Source: Methanosarcina vacuolata Z-761 (lineage in GTDB: Archaea; Halobacteriota; Methanosarcinia; Methanosarcinales; Methanosarcinaceae). Taken from it: 64,000 bases of DNA. The notes under the pieces were generated by a model. The model did not search any database and had not been told where the DNA came from. It saw nothing but the letters and a program-made list of their open reading frames with translations. Positions 17,959 through 28,335 of this stretch are shown here, one piece after another. The DNA lies in the NCBI RefSeq assembly GCF_000969905.1, contig NZ_CP009520.1:2108001-2172000 (forward strand), in the 5' to 3' direction. Within the stretch, counting starts at the first letter, position 1, and the number at the start of each line of letters is the position of its first letter. A program made the translations under genes and the position numbers.

Positions 17959-18069
17959 TTACTGTTTTTTATCCAGTATTCGTGTAATAATATTTAGCAG
18001 TTTAAACAGAATATAAAACACAAGCCATATCATAAAAACGAGAACTAAAAGGTTCAAAATAAGATTCAT
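17959..18069 (-). CDS. candidate 36-aa single-span membrane protein
   Basis: ATG 18069 opens MNLILNLLVLVFMIWLVFYI and then LFKLLN..., ending in a basic tail TRILDKKQ. It has one clear transmembrane helix with a positive C-terminus. GGTGGATCAC just before the ATG resembles the archaeal RBS. An in-frame extension to 18144 is possible but poorer. No family is recognised; this could be a genuine small membrane peptide or chance in AT-rich DNA. Confidence 0.35.
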   Translation of the reverse strand: MNLILNLLVLVFMIWLVFYILFKLLNIITRILDKKQ

Positions 18070-18718
18070 GTGATCCACCCATTTTTTCCAAAGATAATAG
18101 TTTTTAAATATAAAATTGAACTTATTTTTTTGAGTATAATACATGTTTTAGTATATAACTACTAATTTTATAACATTTATAGTATTTAAAGTTTTATTTA
18201 ATTATTTTTTTAAAATAATTAGATAATATGTGTAAAATGAATAAAATTCATGTGTTAATCTATTAGACCCCTTGAAAAATGAGTAGTTTTTTAAGGGATA
18301 TTAAATCTTATTTGCCCAATTAAATATAGTGTCAGCCCTCCCCCCGTTAAGGTACATTTATTAAAGGATCTATTTGCTGTTTAAAGGGTATAAATACTTT
18401 AATTGGTAAATTAAACGTTGATTTTTCCTTACTTTTAACATTGGATTTTGTATGGGTAAAAATGACATCAGATGCCTTGTTCATAAATAAATATAAATTG
18501 TAAAAGAATAAAGTATTTATCTCGCTCTCTTCTTGATTTAAAAGAGTATTATAGATTATTTATCTAAAAAATTGATTTTTAGAGTGTACCTTAATTGGGG
18601 AAACTCTAAATGCATACCTATTATCCAAAATAAGCATTGTATACCCTTAGTTTTAGTACTTATTTGGAAGGACCCTATAATCTATAGAATTATACAAAAA
18701 TAGAATATGTTAACGACC

Positions 18719-18800
18719 CTATAGTCACGAGGCTAAATAATGTAACTGCTCTGAGGTACAATGAAGTGTTTTGTTGCAACAATTACAGGCGTGACTATAG
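18719..18800. repeat. 82-bp element with 11-bp perfect inverted ends
   Basis: CTATAGTCACG at 18719-18729 is perfectly inverted at 18790-18800. The interior has no frame. It may be a solo mini-element or a structured RNA. Confidence 0.4.
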
Positions 18801-19037
18801 TTAAAAAGTGTAAAATTAAATAATATATAAAATCTTTTAGGGTTTGATTAAAAGCTGTGGAACATATTTCAGATAAATTTCAGATAATCTTCTTTTAATT
18901 CAGTTTGTAATATGGTCATAGATGTCTATATCTTCTTTCTGAGAGTCTCCCCGGAATTCAGAGATCTGGGTCTGGGACAACCTGCATGCCTTAGCTAGGC
19001 CGTGAAGAAATACCGTAAGCAGTGTGGTGTAAGTTTT

Positions 19038-19150
19038 CCATTTAGGAATGATTCAAATATAATATCAAGGGTTTTTGTTGCCAAAAATGATTATTTGGGA
19101 AAATAGAACTATACATCAACTCCCAAACTAAAAATTTGAAGGAATATTTT
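19038..19150 (+). repeat. dispersed ~105-bp repeat, copy 2
   Basis: Same-strand copy of 2857-2960 (TTTAGGAATGATTCAAATAT ... AAATTTGAAGG). Confidence 0.6.
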
Positions 19151-19426
19151 TATTATTCCTTAGTTTTCCCTGGGGATTATGGGAGCCCAAACGATGAACC
19201 TGTTCGGTTGGACCGGACTCGAACGAGACAGAAATAAGGTAAGTTAACCTTCTTGATTCATCTCAGTATCTTCATTATAATTCAGCCTTCTTGAGAAAAG
19301 CGAAGCATAGCAAAAATGGTCCTGTCCTCCCGAGATGAGATTCGGGAGACGAAACACGGGAATTAGAGATTTCAGTTCTGAATTTTGAAACTCCGATTTT
19401 TTTCACAGGAATTTTTCTACCATAAT

Positions 19427-20683
19427 TCACTTGCCAGAGCTATTTGAATAACCTCTAAAAGGAAAGTCTTTGTGAGTCGCTTTCTTATGAAAAAGATGCT
19501 TTTTCAAATATAATTCAAGAATCTGCAGGTGATAAGAGATAACGACCAGGAGAGGTAGCGCTATGAAGATAAGGATTACATCATGCAGGAGTGGATTACT
19601 TATAAAGTGCGTCACTGAATTCCAGAGCGCCAGAAATGGCCTGTGGAACAAATAGATACAATATGAAGCTGTAGCGACATACGTAAACGCAGAACTCAGG
19701 GAGCTTGAAAATTCATTATTGATAAATTTCATTGCAAATCTGTATTCCAGAACACAGAATATTATAACGAATAAGTTAAGAAGCACAGAATCAATGATGA
19801 ATTTTAAGATCAGGTAACTCAGGCCCAGTGAATTTGCCATATTTCCTAGCATCGATATCACTGTAGAAGACCCTATCGTGCCACTGCCTGCAGATTCAAT
19901 AGTAAATGTAGTCTTTGGGTCCAGGAGAAGGGTTGTTCTCGAGCCCAAAACGATAACCAGTACCAGCATAACAGGGAGGGCCGCCAGCAATATCTGGACA
20001 AAAGGATTTTTCCTGTTAATCATCATTGACTTTTCAAATAGGCTTTCCTTACAGGTAAGAATCCCAAAAACGAACATTGGGAAAAACGTATAAAAGCGGT
20101 ACTCAATGATGTTAAAAGCTCTCGAGACTAACAAGCACCCGAGAAATATGAGAGAAGAATAAAGTAAGATCTGTTTTGAACTTTTTGAAAGCATAATGAT
20201 AAGCGGGTAAATTGCGTAGAAAACAATAATTAAACCTACAAAGTATAATGTCAGCATTGGGGACGCATATGCAGGGGCAAGAAAGATTTGTAGTCCCAGT
20301 ACATGCATGATTAGATTGTGAAAACTAAACACATGTGCGGCATTGGGAAATTCAAAACCTGAGTTTAGCCTTGGAGCAAATATAAAGAACACAAGTGTAA
20401 AAGCAGCAATCGCTGCCCAGTAAAGGGGAAAGATCCTCAGGAGTCGGTTTCTGTAGAAAGACAATACGTTCTGGAACGATTTTATTGAATGGTTGTTATA
20501 ATATAACAAATATCCACTCATAAATATAAAAAGTCCCAGTCCCATATTTGCAACAAAAGGATCAACGGCATAAAGAGCTAACTTGAGATAAGTGAAAGAT
20601 AAAAAGTTACTTAAGTGAGCCGGAATAATCATCGCTATTGCTAAAGCCCTCAAGAAATCAAATGCAATTATTTTGTTTTTCAT
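19427..20683 (-). CDS. membrane acyltransferase 3 (OafA/YrhL-type)
   Basis: A 418-aa multi-pass protein with about ten hydrophobic helices. The N-terminal motif IAFDFLRALAIAMIIPAHLS contains the RxxA and His typical of acyltransferase 3 enzymes, which O-acylate surface sugars or lipids. Other features include NMGLGLFIFMSGYLLYY and YRNRLLRIFPLYW (~85-120). I start at ATG 20683, which has AGGAATTGAG upstream; the longer frame to 20743 adds a 20-residue non-family leader. It is isolated and not in an operon. Confidence 0.85.
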   Translation of the reverse strand: MKNKIIAFDFLRALAIAMIIPAHLSNFLSFTYLKLALYAVDPFVANMGLGLFIFMSGYLLYYNNHSIKSFQNVLSFYRNRLLRIFPLYWAAIAAFTLVFFIFAPRLNSGFEFPNAAHVFSFHNLIMHVLGLQIFLAPAYASPMLTLYFVGLIIVFYAIYPLIIMLSKSSKQILLYSSLIFLGCLLVSRAFNIIEYRFYTFFPMFVFGILTCKESLFEKSMMINRKNPFVQILLAALPVMLVLVIVLGSRTTLLLDPKTTFTIESAGSGTIGSSTVISMLGNMANSLGLSYLILKFIIDSVLLNLFVIIFCVLEYRFAMKFINNEFSSSLSSAFTYVATASYCIYLFHRPFLALWNSVTHFISNPLLHDVILIFIALPLLVVISYHLQILELYLKKHLFHKKATHKDFPFRGYSNSSGK

Positions 20684-20965
20684 AGTCTCAATTCCTATAA
20701 ATGAAATTTCATGTAGATGTGAATTGACCTCTGTAGCAACCATTTACTGGCAAGCCAACTTACAAAAATAATTGTTATTTAATAATCATACTTGTATTAA
20801 AAATGTACCACTTCCCTTTCTATATAAATTCTACTATTTTTTTATTTACTTTTCGATATAATAAATACTCCGACGCTAATTTTTATATTTATTGCTACAG
20901 GTAAAATTTGGGTCTTGCAGATATATTAAATCTTTCGTATCTTCTTCAAATTGAGTGGAAATCTC

Positions 20966-21861
20966 TCACCTTCCACTCACTGAGCTTTTTTCTCTAATGA
21001 GTTGAGCCAGAGATGGCATCTCAAATGTACTGCCGACTCTATCACATATGTACTGATATGTACTTACCCCCAGTTTCTTTGCTGTCTGAACAATCGTCAT
21101 AAATGTGTCATTTGCCTTTGTTCCTTCCTCTGTATGGTTTGAAGGCTCACATCCCTTTTTCTGACCTTTGCTCTCGACACCAGTTACACTGCATTGTTAT
21201 GCGGCGGAACCTCTGGCAGAACAAGTACCTTTAACAGCTATTCCTTGTTCTCCTTCGTCTTAGCGATTCTTTCATCCAGCTGTTCATATCCGATTTTGCT
21301 AGAAAACAACTGATCAAACTTAATAGATAATTGCTATGTTACCTCTTGAATCTGGTTTTATTCTAAACTCACAAAATTTACCATAAAAATCCCAGTAACT
21401 ATCCAGCCGACCTTCCGCAGATGTCTTGAAAAAAAGAACATTTTTCTGGCTATTGTTTTTGTGCATTTGTTCAATAATTTGCAATTATTATCTCAACTGA
21501 AACTTCCGGAAATAGAGGTTAGAATCTTTCAATGAAATTTGAATAAGCAGGGTAATTTTCAGAAAAAACGATAGCAAGAAAAATTGTGAAAATCGAATGG
21601 ACATCTGCGGAAAGTCAGATCTAGAAAAGCTGGAAGCTTTTCTCTATGATAAGGAACTATCGGCCTTGATTTCTTGTAGTTTCTACCATCATGAATCCAG
21701 CAAAGAGCATGATGATATGCAATTTGCCTGAATTGATGTGCATCATCACGCAAAAGTGCGGTAACCACAAAACAGGCAGTGTGCCAATTATTCTGTAAAA
21801 TCACAAAACTCAAAAAGTTGCAGGGTCGAAAATTCCATATTGGCAGATCAATTATCGACAA
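20966..21861 (-). pseudogene. decayed IS66-like transposase
   Basis: Fragments of one transposase lie in order on the minus strand but in different frames. 21861-21559 holds RDDAHQFRQIAYHHALCWIH followed by DGRNYKKSRPIVPYHREKL; near 21310-21200 are SKIGYEQLDERIAKTKENKE and PPHNNAV; at 21120-20966 is TFMTIVQTAKKLGVSTYQYI, ending LAQLIREKSS before a stop. This is the order seen in IS66-type transposases of this subgroup. The N-terminus is missing, there are several frameshifts and stops, and I see no terminal repeats. An old, dead plain DNA transposon. Confidence 0.7.
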
Positions 21862-21979
21862 ATACGCAAAGACTTGACTTCAAATTTACAGCAAATTTGA
21901 GACACTGCCTAATAGATTTCTACTTCACCGCGTTCTTTTTAATGTATTTCTACTCCACCGAGTCCTTTTTGATGTATTT

Positions 21980-23047
21980 CTACTCCATTCCTTGACCTGG
22001 CTGCTCAAGATTTCCTTTCCGGCTGCTTAAGAATTCCCTTTCTCTTCTATACAGGTTGAGCTTTGTGCAGATAACTACAGACACCCAGATTGTAGATGCA
22101 GGTATAAAAGCTTTCAAGAACTCGATGAGTGTAGGGCCAAAATAGGCTGCAGTTTCAATATTCTCGAACCCGGTACTCAGAATAAAGCTTGAGATCCCGA
22201 ACAGCAGAAACGCAATAAATATCCTCAAAACTCTCTGTTCGGTACTTCCAGCATCATCAGGGAGCCCTCTTCGTATAATCAACACATATGCCGCATTCGT
22301 GCCGAGGAAAAAACCCGCTGCTTCTGCACTTATCATAGATGAAGCTATAAGAACAAGAGGGATAACAAACATAACGAAATATAAAATTAGGTTCTTGCGT
22401 CTGAGTGCAAGTTCAAAATTCTCTTTCTTGAAAAAATCATCTTTCAGGGAGCTTTTGAGAAAGAAGGTAAAAGCAGTCAGGAAAAATAAACCTATAATAG
22501 CTCCTCCAAGAATATCTCCAAGGAAATGTCTTCCAAGATACATTCTCGATAAAGCTACAAGCAATACCATAAAAGGAGCCATCATTTTGATTTTCCGGCT
22601 GTTGAAAATCGTGGAGCTTCCCCCCCAGAGTGCAGTCGTAATTGCAACATGCCCCGAAGGGAAACCGAAAGGTGACGGGGAAAGTGTTTCTTGAAGACGG
22701 AAGGTTTCGAGAACTTCTTTATCGGGAAGTCCGAACACACAATCAGGCCCACTCCCATTGAAAGGGGACGTGCTTTTCACTCCGTATTCAAGGTTCAGTA
22801 CTCTATTATCTACATAGTCCGGCCTTGGAAAGGCGATTACTGTTTTAATGATCTCGGTAATCAGCCCTGTCCAGATTAAAAGCTGGAACAGAAGAAAACC
22901 TTTCCGGAAACTAATCCCGAAAGTTACGATAATTACTATGGAAACTAAAAAAGCCGATGATCCCATTGAAGTTATCAGAATCATAAGGGATGTAAGCCAA
23001 TCGTTTCCAAGGGATTGCAGGTAGAGTATAGGTTCAGTCTGGAACAA
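21980..23047 (-). CDS. PAP2-superfamily membrane phosphatase
   Basis: A 355-aa membrane protein. The three phosphatase motifs are visible: KTVIAFPRP (~70), PSGH within SPSPFGFPSGHVAITTA (~128-140), and SRMYLGRHFLGDILGG (His ~175). It carries about eight hydrophobic helices. It should dephosphorylate lipid or polyprenyl phosphates at the membrane face. The start codon is TTG with AGGAG 9 bases upstream. The C-terminal half (LPDDAGSTEQRVLRIF, then three helices) is an extension beyond the usual PAP2 core. Single gene between IS sequences. Confidence 0.88.
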   Translation of the reverse strand: MFQTEPILYLQSLGNDWLTSLMILITSMGSSAFLVSIVIIVTFGISFRKGFLLFQLLIWTGLITEIIKTVIAFPRPDYVDNRVLNLEYGVKSTSPFNGSGPDCVFGLPDKEVLETFRLQETLSPSPFGFPSGHVAITTALWGGSSTIFNSRKIKMMAPFMVLLVALSRMYLGRHFLGDILGGAIIGLFFLTAFTFFLKSSLKDDFFKKENFELALRRKNLILYFVMFVIPLVLIASSMISAEAAGFFLGTNAAYVLIIRRGLPDDAGSTEQRVLRIFIAFLLFGISSFILSTGFENIETAAYFGPTLIEFLKAFIPASTIWVSVVICTKLNLYRREREFLSSRKGNLEQPGQGME

Positions 23048-23149
23048 GGGATTTGACTCCTGATTAAATATTTGTCTGCAGATATACTCAGTTTTATCTA
23101 AAAAGTCCCTGGTTAAACTGGATATCTGGAATAAGTAAAAAATTTAGAT

Positions 23150-23240
23150 TCGTTTCGTATATTCATTTCGTATATTTGTTTCGTATATTCGTTTCGTATA
23201 TTTGTTTCGTATATTTGTTTCGTATATTTGTTTCGTATTA
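23150..23240 (+). repeat. 13-bp tandem repeat GTTTCGTATATTT
   Basis: About seven copies of a 13-bp unit with small differences, upstream of the PAP2 start and 40 bp from the left end of the IS. It has the same period as the array at 30180-30535 but a different sequence. Confidence 0.85.
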
Positions 23241-23286
23241 TTGGGTTTATGACAATGTATTCTGGAGAACTATTTTAAATTTGTAT

Positions 23287-25005
23287 CCTAGATTCGGCAG
23301 GTTAACGCAACTATAGATATATATTTTCATATTTCTCTCCCATGAGACTCAATATTTTCCAGTGAATTTCTTCCATATTCAGTATTTCTGACTTTGTTTT
23401 CCCTTTTTTCTGCGTTATAAGTCCTGTAATTCCCTGAAACTTGAAAAATATCCATCTCATTGTTGGTCTTTTTGTTGGTTTCCCTTTTTGATCTGGAACC
23501 GTTTCATTTTCTTCTTCTAACTTTGTCCTTAATTTCCATTCTGCAATAGAATAAATCATTAAGCAGAGAACCATTATCATTGTCAACGCTTCAATTCTTG
23601 ATTTATTCTTGAGATAAACCTTCGATATGCTAAAGGCATCACTTTTCAAAAATCTGAATCCTTTTTCTACTTTATCCTGTCCTTTGTAATACTTCAGCAT
23701 CTCTTCAGGAGAAAGACTGATATCATTACTTGCAAGAATGAAAAGTCCCATTTTTCCATTTCTTTTAAAACAAAAGCATCATTAACCTTTATAACCCCAT
23801 CAATCTTATAATATGTCTTTAATTTTTCATTTTTTAAAGGTCTGCCTTTTTTACCTGCTTCGCGTTTTTTAATGGTTTTCAAATCTACTTTTTCAAAAAG
23901 AACGGAAGGGAAATCTGCAATCCATTTTTCTGCTGCTTTTAATGCATCTTCTTCACAGAAAAAGTCATCTCCTGCCAGTTTTTTAAGCGACTTTTCTGCT
24001 TTTTCAAGCTCTTTTTCAAGCTTCCTTCTGAGAGTTACCTCTTTTTTTTCTTTCATTTTATGAGAGAGTAACAAAACCCACTTTTGTTTAACTCCACCAT
24101 AATCCACAAAGGTTTGATAAAATGAGTATCTTTCGTCGCTTTTCAACGTTTTCAGGTTTAGATTTGCATTTAGCAGTTCCTTTGCCTCAGTAATTGTTGC
24201 AGGAACACGACTGATCCAGAATGACTTTCCTATGTTCTTGATATTATTATCAGTGTAAAAAGAACTATCAGCTACATAGTACACTTTGCTTTCAGGTCTT
24301 AAAGCTGATTTGAGAGACTTGATTGCTTCCAGAATTGTGCTTTTGTCTGAAGCATTCCCTGAATGGGTGTTCATGAAAAGTGGTATTCCATGCTGATTAA
24401 CAATCAAGCTCAAAACAAATTGTTTGAGGTCCCATCTTCCGTTTTTGGGTATTCCAAAAGTAATATCAATATACTCAGTTTCTTCGTCTTCATAATCCCC
24501 ATAAACGCTGACACTTGTAGTGTCAGCGTGTAAACAATGGACAGGAATAGGTAGACGATTCATAATGTGAAGAGTGATTTCAGTAAACAGTTTTGTAGGA
24601 CCATACTTTACGATTCTGTCAAGAGTTTCTCCAATAGCATATTGATTCAGGTCTTCTCGTGTGACGCTGTCTCCAAAAAGTCTTCCTATAGAAATAGTCC
24701 TGAAATAATCAGGAAAAAGGTACAGACGTTGCCCTATGAAACCAAGACCATTGAGTACCATGGCAAGGATACAGACGGAGTGAGGAACCTTGTGATCTCG
24801 TTCTTTAGGAAGTTTCTCATCGATCAATTTGTCAACTTCAAGCTCTTGGAAAACTCCAGCAATAAGACCAAGGTGACCTAAGAAGCTTGTACGTTTTATT
24901 GAGGATTCAACTCTTCTACTGTTGTTTTTATCTGCCATGGAAGATCAAGAAAAGAAATATGAAAATTAATTATATTAACTTATATGTTTACCTGCCGAAT
25001 CTAGG
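23287..25005 (-). mobile_element. complete IS1634-like (IS4-related) insertion sequence
   Basis: 1719 bp bounded by inverted repeats CCTAGATTCGGCAGGT (23287-23302 and, inverted, 24990-25005). Both sides carry a 6-bp direct repeat TTGTAT (23281-23286 and 25006-25011), the target duplication, showing a recent insertion. A 195-bp piece of a sister element lies at 8664-8858. The transposase inside is on the minus strand. Confidence 0.92.
23311..24938 (-). CDS. IS1634-like transposase, split by a frameshift
   Basis: Frame 1 (24938-23694, 414 aa) holds the N-terminal region and the first DDE residues, for example PIPVHCLHADTTSVSVYGD and SKVYYVADSSFYTD. Frame 2 (23751-23311) supplies the C-terminal region with the catalytic Glu area (GQDKVEKGFRFLKSDAFSIS) and ends ILSLMGEKYENIYL. 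The frames cross near 23752-23757 at a run of five A; six A would join them. It is either a disabled copy, a homopolymer error, or slippage-dependent expression as known in other IS families. Total length ~540 aa is normal. Confidence 0.85.
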
Positions 25006-25319
25006 TTGTATTGTTTCGTGCCTGTGTATAGCGGGTATTCTCTTCAGGGTCAGATAATTTTTTTTAAGTTTTTTACTGAGTAAAATTACTCTTGTTAGAT
25101 TACTGTTTCCTCTTTATGGATGTGTAAATTTTCACTAGCAAGAGGAGTATTCAACCAAAATATTTGAAAATTGAATCTGACGCTATTTTCACTTTCCAGC
25201 ATTCTTTATTTGTTATCGTAGAACGTTTCTTTCCCGATATAGAGTTAAATAAAAAAATTATGGTTGAATAATAAAAATAAAAAAGAAGAATAATAAATAG
25301 AGATGGAAGTAAAGTAGAA

Positions 25320-26147
25320 TCAGTAAAGTTCCTGACGGGCTTCTTTCCAGCTCTTTCCTGCACAGATCTTCTTTGCGATTTTTACTGCGTCAAGTGGAGT
25401 TTTTCCATATATTGAGTTACTAAAGGTCTCGACGAAATTTCTGTCGATTGCAGCCCCGCCACAGGCTACGGGAACATCTTCAGAATAAAGGATTTCTGCA
25501 AGGTCTTTAAGGCCGCCTTTGGTTGTGCTCATGAGAGTTGTTCCGGTAACAAGGTCAGCATTTGTTGCCTTTACGGTTTTAACGGCTTCTTCTACCGTTA
25601 CATCACTCCCCATATCAACTACCTCGAAACCATTTGCTCTGAGAATGGCAGCTACAATGTTCTTGCCTATATCATGCACATCTCCTTCAATAACGAGGGA
25701 CACTACTTTCCCCCTGGAGGGGACTTCGCCTATCCTTTCCTGGCAAAGTTTCACTCCTCCTACAAGTGCTTCATTTGCCAGCAGGATTTCAGGTACGTAG
25801 CTCTCTCCTATGTCGTAAAGCTCACATACGGTCTGGATTCCCGGCATAAGGGCATTTAATACCAGGTCTGTAGGATCTCTTCCTGCTGCAAGCAGAGCAG
25901 TTGTGAGGTTTACTGTTTCGGCGCTGTCCCCCTCGATCACTGATTCTGCCACGGCTGCATATTTGGGATCTTTCGGCATGTTCTGTTTCTTTATCTGGTC
26001 GACAGCAGTTATTTCTTTACTTTTGTCTCCAATGTCAACCCCAAGGCCGATCATGATTCCTTCGTCAATGAGTTTTTTAAACCTGGAAGGTTCTTTCTCT
26101 TTCATCTCGAATATCTTCTGAACCGCAACGTCGATGTGCCTGATCAT
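25320..26147 (-). CDS. mtsB: methyltransferase corrinoid protein (MtsB-like)
   Basis: A 275-aa (~30 kDa) corrinoid carrier. After an unusual N-terminal ~60 residues comes the helical cap ([20 protein letters not shown]) and the B12-binding Rossmann domain with EGDVHDIG, where H158 is the lower axial cobalt ligand (DxHxxG), then DMGSDV and GGAAIDRNF. It accepts a methyl group and hands it to the methyltransferase encoded just upstream. The ATG overlaps the stop of mtsA (ATGA, 4 bases), so the two are translationally coupled. Size and pairing fit M. barkeri MtsB; a corrinoid partner for another methyl donor is the alternative. Confidence 0.75.
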   Translation of the reverse strand: MIRHIDVAVQKIFEMKEKEPSRFKKLIDEGIMIGLGVDIGDKSKEITAVDQIKKQNMPKDPKYAAVAESVIEGDSAETVNLTTALLAAGRDPTDLVLNALMPGIQTVCELYDIGESYVPEILLANEALVGGVKLCQERIGEVPSRGKVVSLVIEGDVHDIGKNIVAAILRANGFEVVDMGSDVTVEEAVKTVKATNADLVTGTTLMSTTKGGLKDLAEILYSEDVPVACGGAAIDRNFVETFSNSIYGKTPLDAVKIAKKICAGKSWKEARQELY

Positions 26148-27247
26148 TCCTGCACCCCTCCCAGCACATTTTCTTTCATATTCCTACCGATACCGACTCC
26201 AATCTGCCTGACAAGATCTTCAACATCATCGCATTTCGGGATTGGGGTTTCTTTACAGGCTCTAACATACGCTCTGAGATTTTCGAGGGAGGTTCCATAT
26301 GAGACCCCACATGAAGTCCCTACAATATCAGCTCCCTGCAAAATGCATTCCCTAGTTCTGTTATAAACCTGTTCGGGGGTACCGTTTGGCATCAGGTCTA
26401 TGACATCCAGACTTCCGAGAATGGACATATCGTTGCCCATTACCTTACGGCAATACCAGACTGGAACGGCATCAAAGGAGAAGCAGTCAATTCCACTTTG
26501 TTTTATGTAAGGCAAGAGTTTACTGGTATTTCCGCAGATGTGCAGGATCTGAGGGCAGCTTATTTCCTTTGCTATTCTTTTGTGGGAAGGAAGTATAAAT
26601 TCCCTGTATGTTTCCGCAGAAATCAGGTCCCCAGAAGCCGAAGGATCAGCGAGGAAGATGATATGTGCCCCGTAAATAGTCTGCAACTTCCCGTAAGCTA
26701 TCACGAAATCGGTTGCTGCTTCAATGAAGGCATGGGCTTTTTCTGGGTCGGTCTTTGTCCACCTGGCTATATTTTCAACACCTGCTATGTGACCTGCTAC
26801 CGTAAAGGGGGATGTAAGTCCTGGGATTATAGGGAGCATGCCATCGTAGCGCTTTCTCAGTTCTTCGATTGCCCCGAGCACTACCGGTATTCTTCCGGCT
26901 TCTTCCAATTTATCGGGCCAGGTTATATCTGAGGAGTCTGTATAAGCAGGGCCAGTTACAGGAGGCCTGTCCGGTTTATTCCAGTCAAGTTTGCACCCAA
27001 GGACTTCTGCTTCGAGAGAAATATCGAACTGGGGACGTGCAGCCTCAATGCCGCAGACCTCATAGGGAGCGGCTGCAAGGTCTGCCATCATCTTGCTGTC
27101 AAAGTGGGCTTTTGGCCAGGAGGCATTGCATATCTGCATCAGTTCGGTTGTGGTTTGAGCCAGGGGATTTGCAGGGGGTACATAGTCAACCCTGCCTCCA
27201 AGCACTGCTGCCAGAACTCTTCGGGTTGGAGTCATTTCACTTACCAT
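26144..27247 (-). CDS. mtsA: methylcobamide:CoM methyltransferase (MtsA/MtaA family)
   Basis: A 367-aa (~40 kDa) enzyme of the uroporphyrinogen decarboxylase-like MtaA/MtbA/MtsA family. It moves the methyl from its corrinoid partner to coenzyme M, feeding methanogenesis. The zinc site HxC...C is visible: HICGN near residue 235 and GTSCG near 310. Start chosen at ATG 27247 with GGAG 9 bases upstream; a TTG 12 codons earlier is less likely. Pairing with a 30-kDa corrinoid protein and no MtaB/MtbB partner resembles the methylthiol (dimethylsulfide) system MtsAB; the substrate is inferred from that resemblance. Confidence 0.75.
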   Translation of the reverse strand: MVSEMTPTRRVLAAVLGGRVDYVPPANPLAQTTTELMQICNASWPKAHFDSKMMADLAAAPYEVCGIEAARPQFDISLEAEVLGCKLDWNKPDRPPVTGPAYTDSSDITWPDKLEEAGRIPVVLGAIEELRKRYDGMLPIIPGLTSPFTVAGHIAGVENIARWTKTDPEKAHAFIEAATDFVIAYGKLQTIYGAHIIFLADPSASGDLISAETYREFILPSHKRIAKEISCPQILHICGNTSKLLPYIKQSGIDCFSFDAVPVWYCRKVMGNDMSILGSLDVIDLMPNGTPEQVYNRTRECILQGADIVGTSCGVSYGTSLENLRAYVRACKETPIPKCDDVEDLVRQIGVGIGRNMKENVLGGVQE

Positions 27248-28335
27248 GCTATACATCTCCGTTTGATCTGCATTTGATATCAACTATTCATTATATATTT
27301 ATATGTTTTATTTTGCAGTTAGATCACTACAGAATGCGTTTTTGAATGCTACCCATAGGGTAAAAGAAGTAGTGATCTGTTGTCAGGTAAAGGCCTGTAA
27401 TGTCTTGTTTTCACGATCCTTTTGCAAGTTTTTCCCGAGTTCCTGATATAAATAAGAAAACTATTTTCTTTTGTGCAAGATCCCACAGTTTTACATTGAC
27501 ATATATTAATATGGATATTTCAATATTTAACTGGATGCTGTTAGCACAACATAGAAAAACTTATATATTTCTCAAAGTTATAATATCAATTTCTTTTGAC
27601 AGTTGTCTTGTTTTATCTGATCATGGAAATGTTTCTTACAAGAAGAATGAAAAGTACAGTTTTTCCTGTTAATAAGACGCTATTTGAAGAAGATATAAAA
27701 TAACTTTTATAAGATTATAATTAAATCTTAACTTTTATATGAGAGTAATTTTATTGTTTTTAAGATAATTTCGAGGAAAAACTTTTGGTGAGAATTGAAG
27801 ATTTTTTCTACGCCAGTAATCTTTATCTAGGTTCATTTTATAGAACAAGAAACTTCAGAGATGAATTCATGCGTCTTCGGTTAAGCAAGGAATAGTGATA
27901 AATTGAGTCTGTTTTATAACTTAATAAAAGAATTTGCTAAGTTATAAGCTGGAACAGGGTATTGATTTCATGTAAACAGGCCAAATTTAAAGGCTGGTTT
28001 CTAATGCAAGATCGATAGCTTTCTGGCAAGAAAATTCCTTAACCGAAGATAAATGGAGATGCATTAAAAATTGATCTAAAAATACATAAATAAGTTCTGT
28101 AGAGACTTCAACGTGGCTAAACAACGTGGCTTAAAGCATGACTAAAAATATAAAACATGACTAAAAATACTGTTGTAAAGAGGCTTTGTTCCAATTTGCT
28201 GTCAATTTCAATTCAAATCTTCCTCTATTGAAACTGGCTCTAAATTAAAGTTTGAGATGTATTCGTTTGGTTTCAGAGACTCCTTAAACTACAATTTTAC
28301 AGTAAACTGAAACACTGTTTAGGAGAAAACGGTAA
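27248..28335. other. long intergenic region upstream of mtsA and the glycan cluster
   Basis: About 1.1 kb of AT-rich DNA between divergent genes. A 90-codon plus-strand frame at 27400-27672 has no RBS or family and is not called. A dispersed repeat lies at 27868-28053. Long untranslated leaders are usual for methyltransferase operons in this group, so part is probably the mtsA leader. Confidence 0.5.
27868..28053 (-). repeat. TTGGTCATCGG-family repeat, copy 3
   Basis: Inverted copy of 12181-12368 (ATGTAAACAGGCCAAATTTA core shared with copy 2). It lies 280 bp before the GT2 gene. Confidence 0.7.

Larger units (their letters stand above)
18070..19426. other. gene-poor AT-rich gap with small repeats
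   Basis: About 1.35 kb without a convincing gene. It holds an 82-bp element with 11-bp inverted ends (18719-18800), a dispersed repeat copy (19038-19150), and a stem CTCCCGA...TCGGGAG at 19328-19350. A weak direct repeat (TTAAAA(G/T)CTGTGG.A.ATAT) occurs at ~17855 and ~18850. Confidence 0.5.

Noticed and set aside
19190-19250. tRNA-like motif GTTCGAGTCC on the minus strand
   Set aside because: The flanking bases do not pair as a T arm and no acceptor or anticodon stem can be formed.
27400-27672. 90-codon ORF upstream of the glycan cluster
   Set aside because: Cys/Phe/Ser-rich random-looking composition, no RBS, within the probable mtsA leader region.
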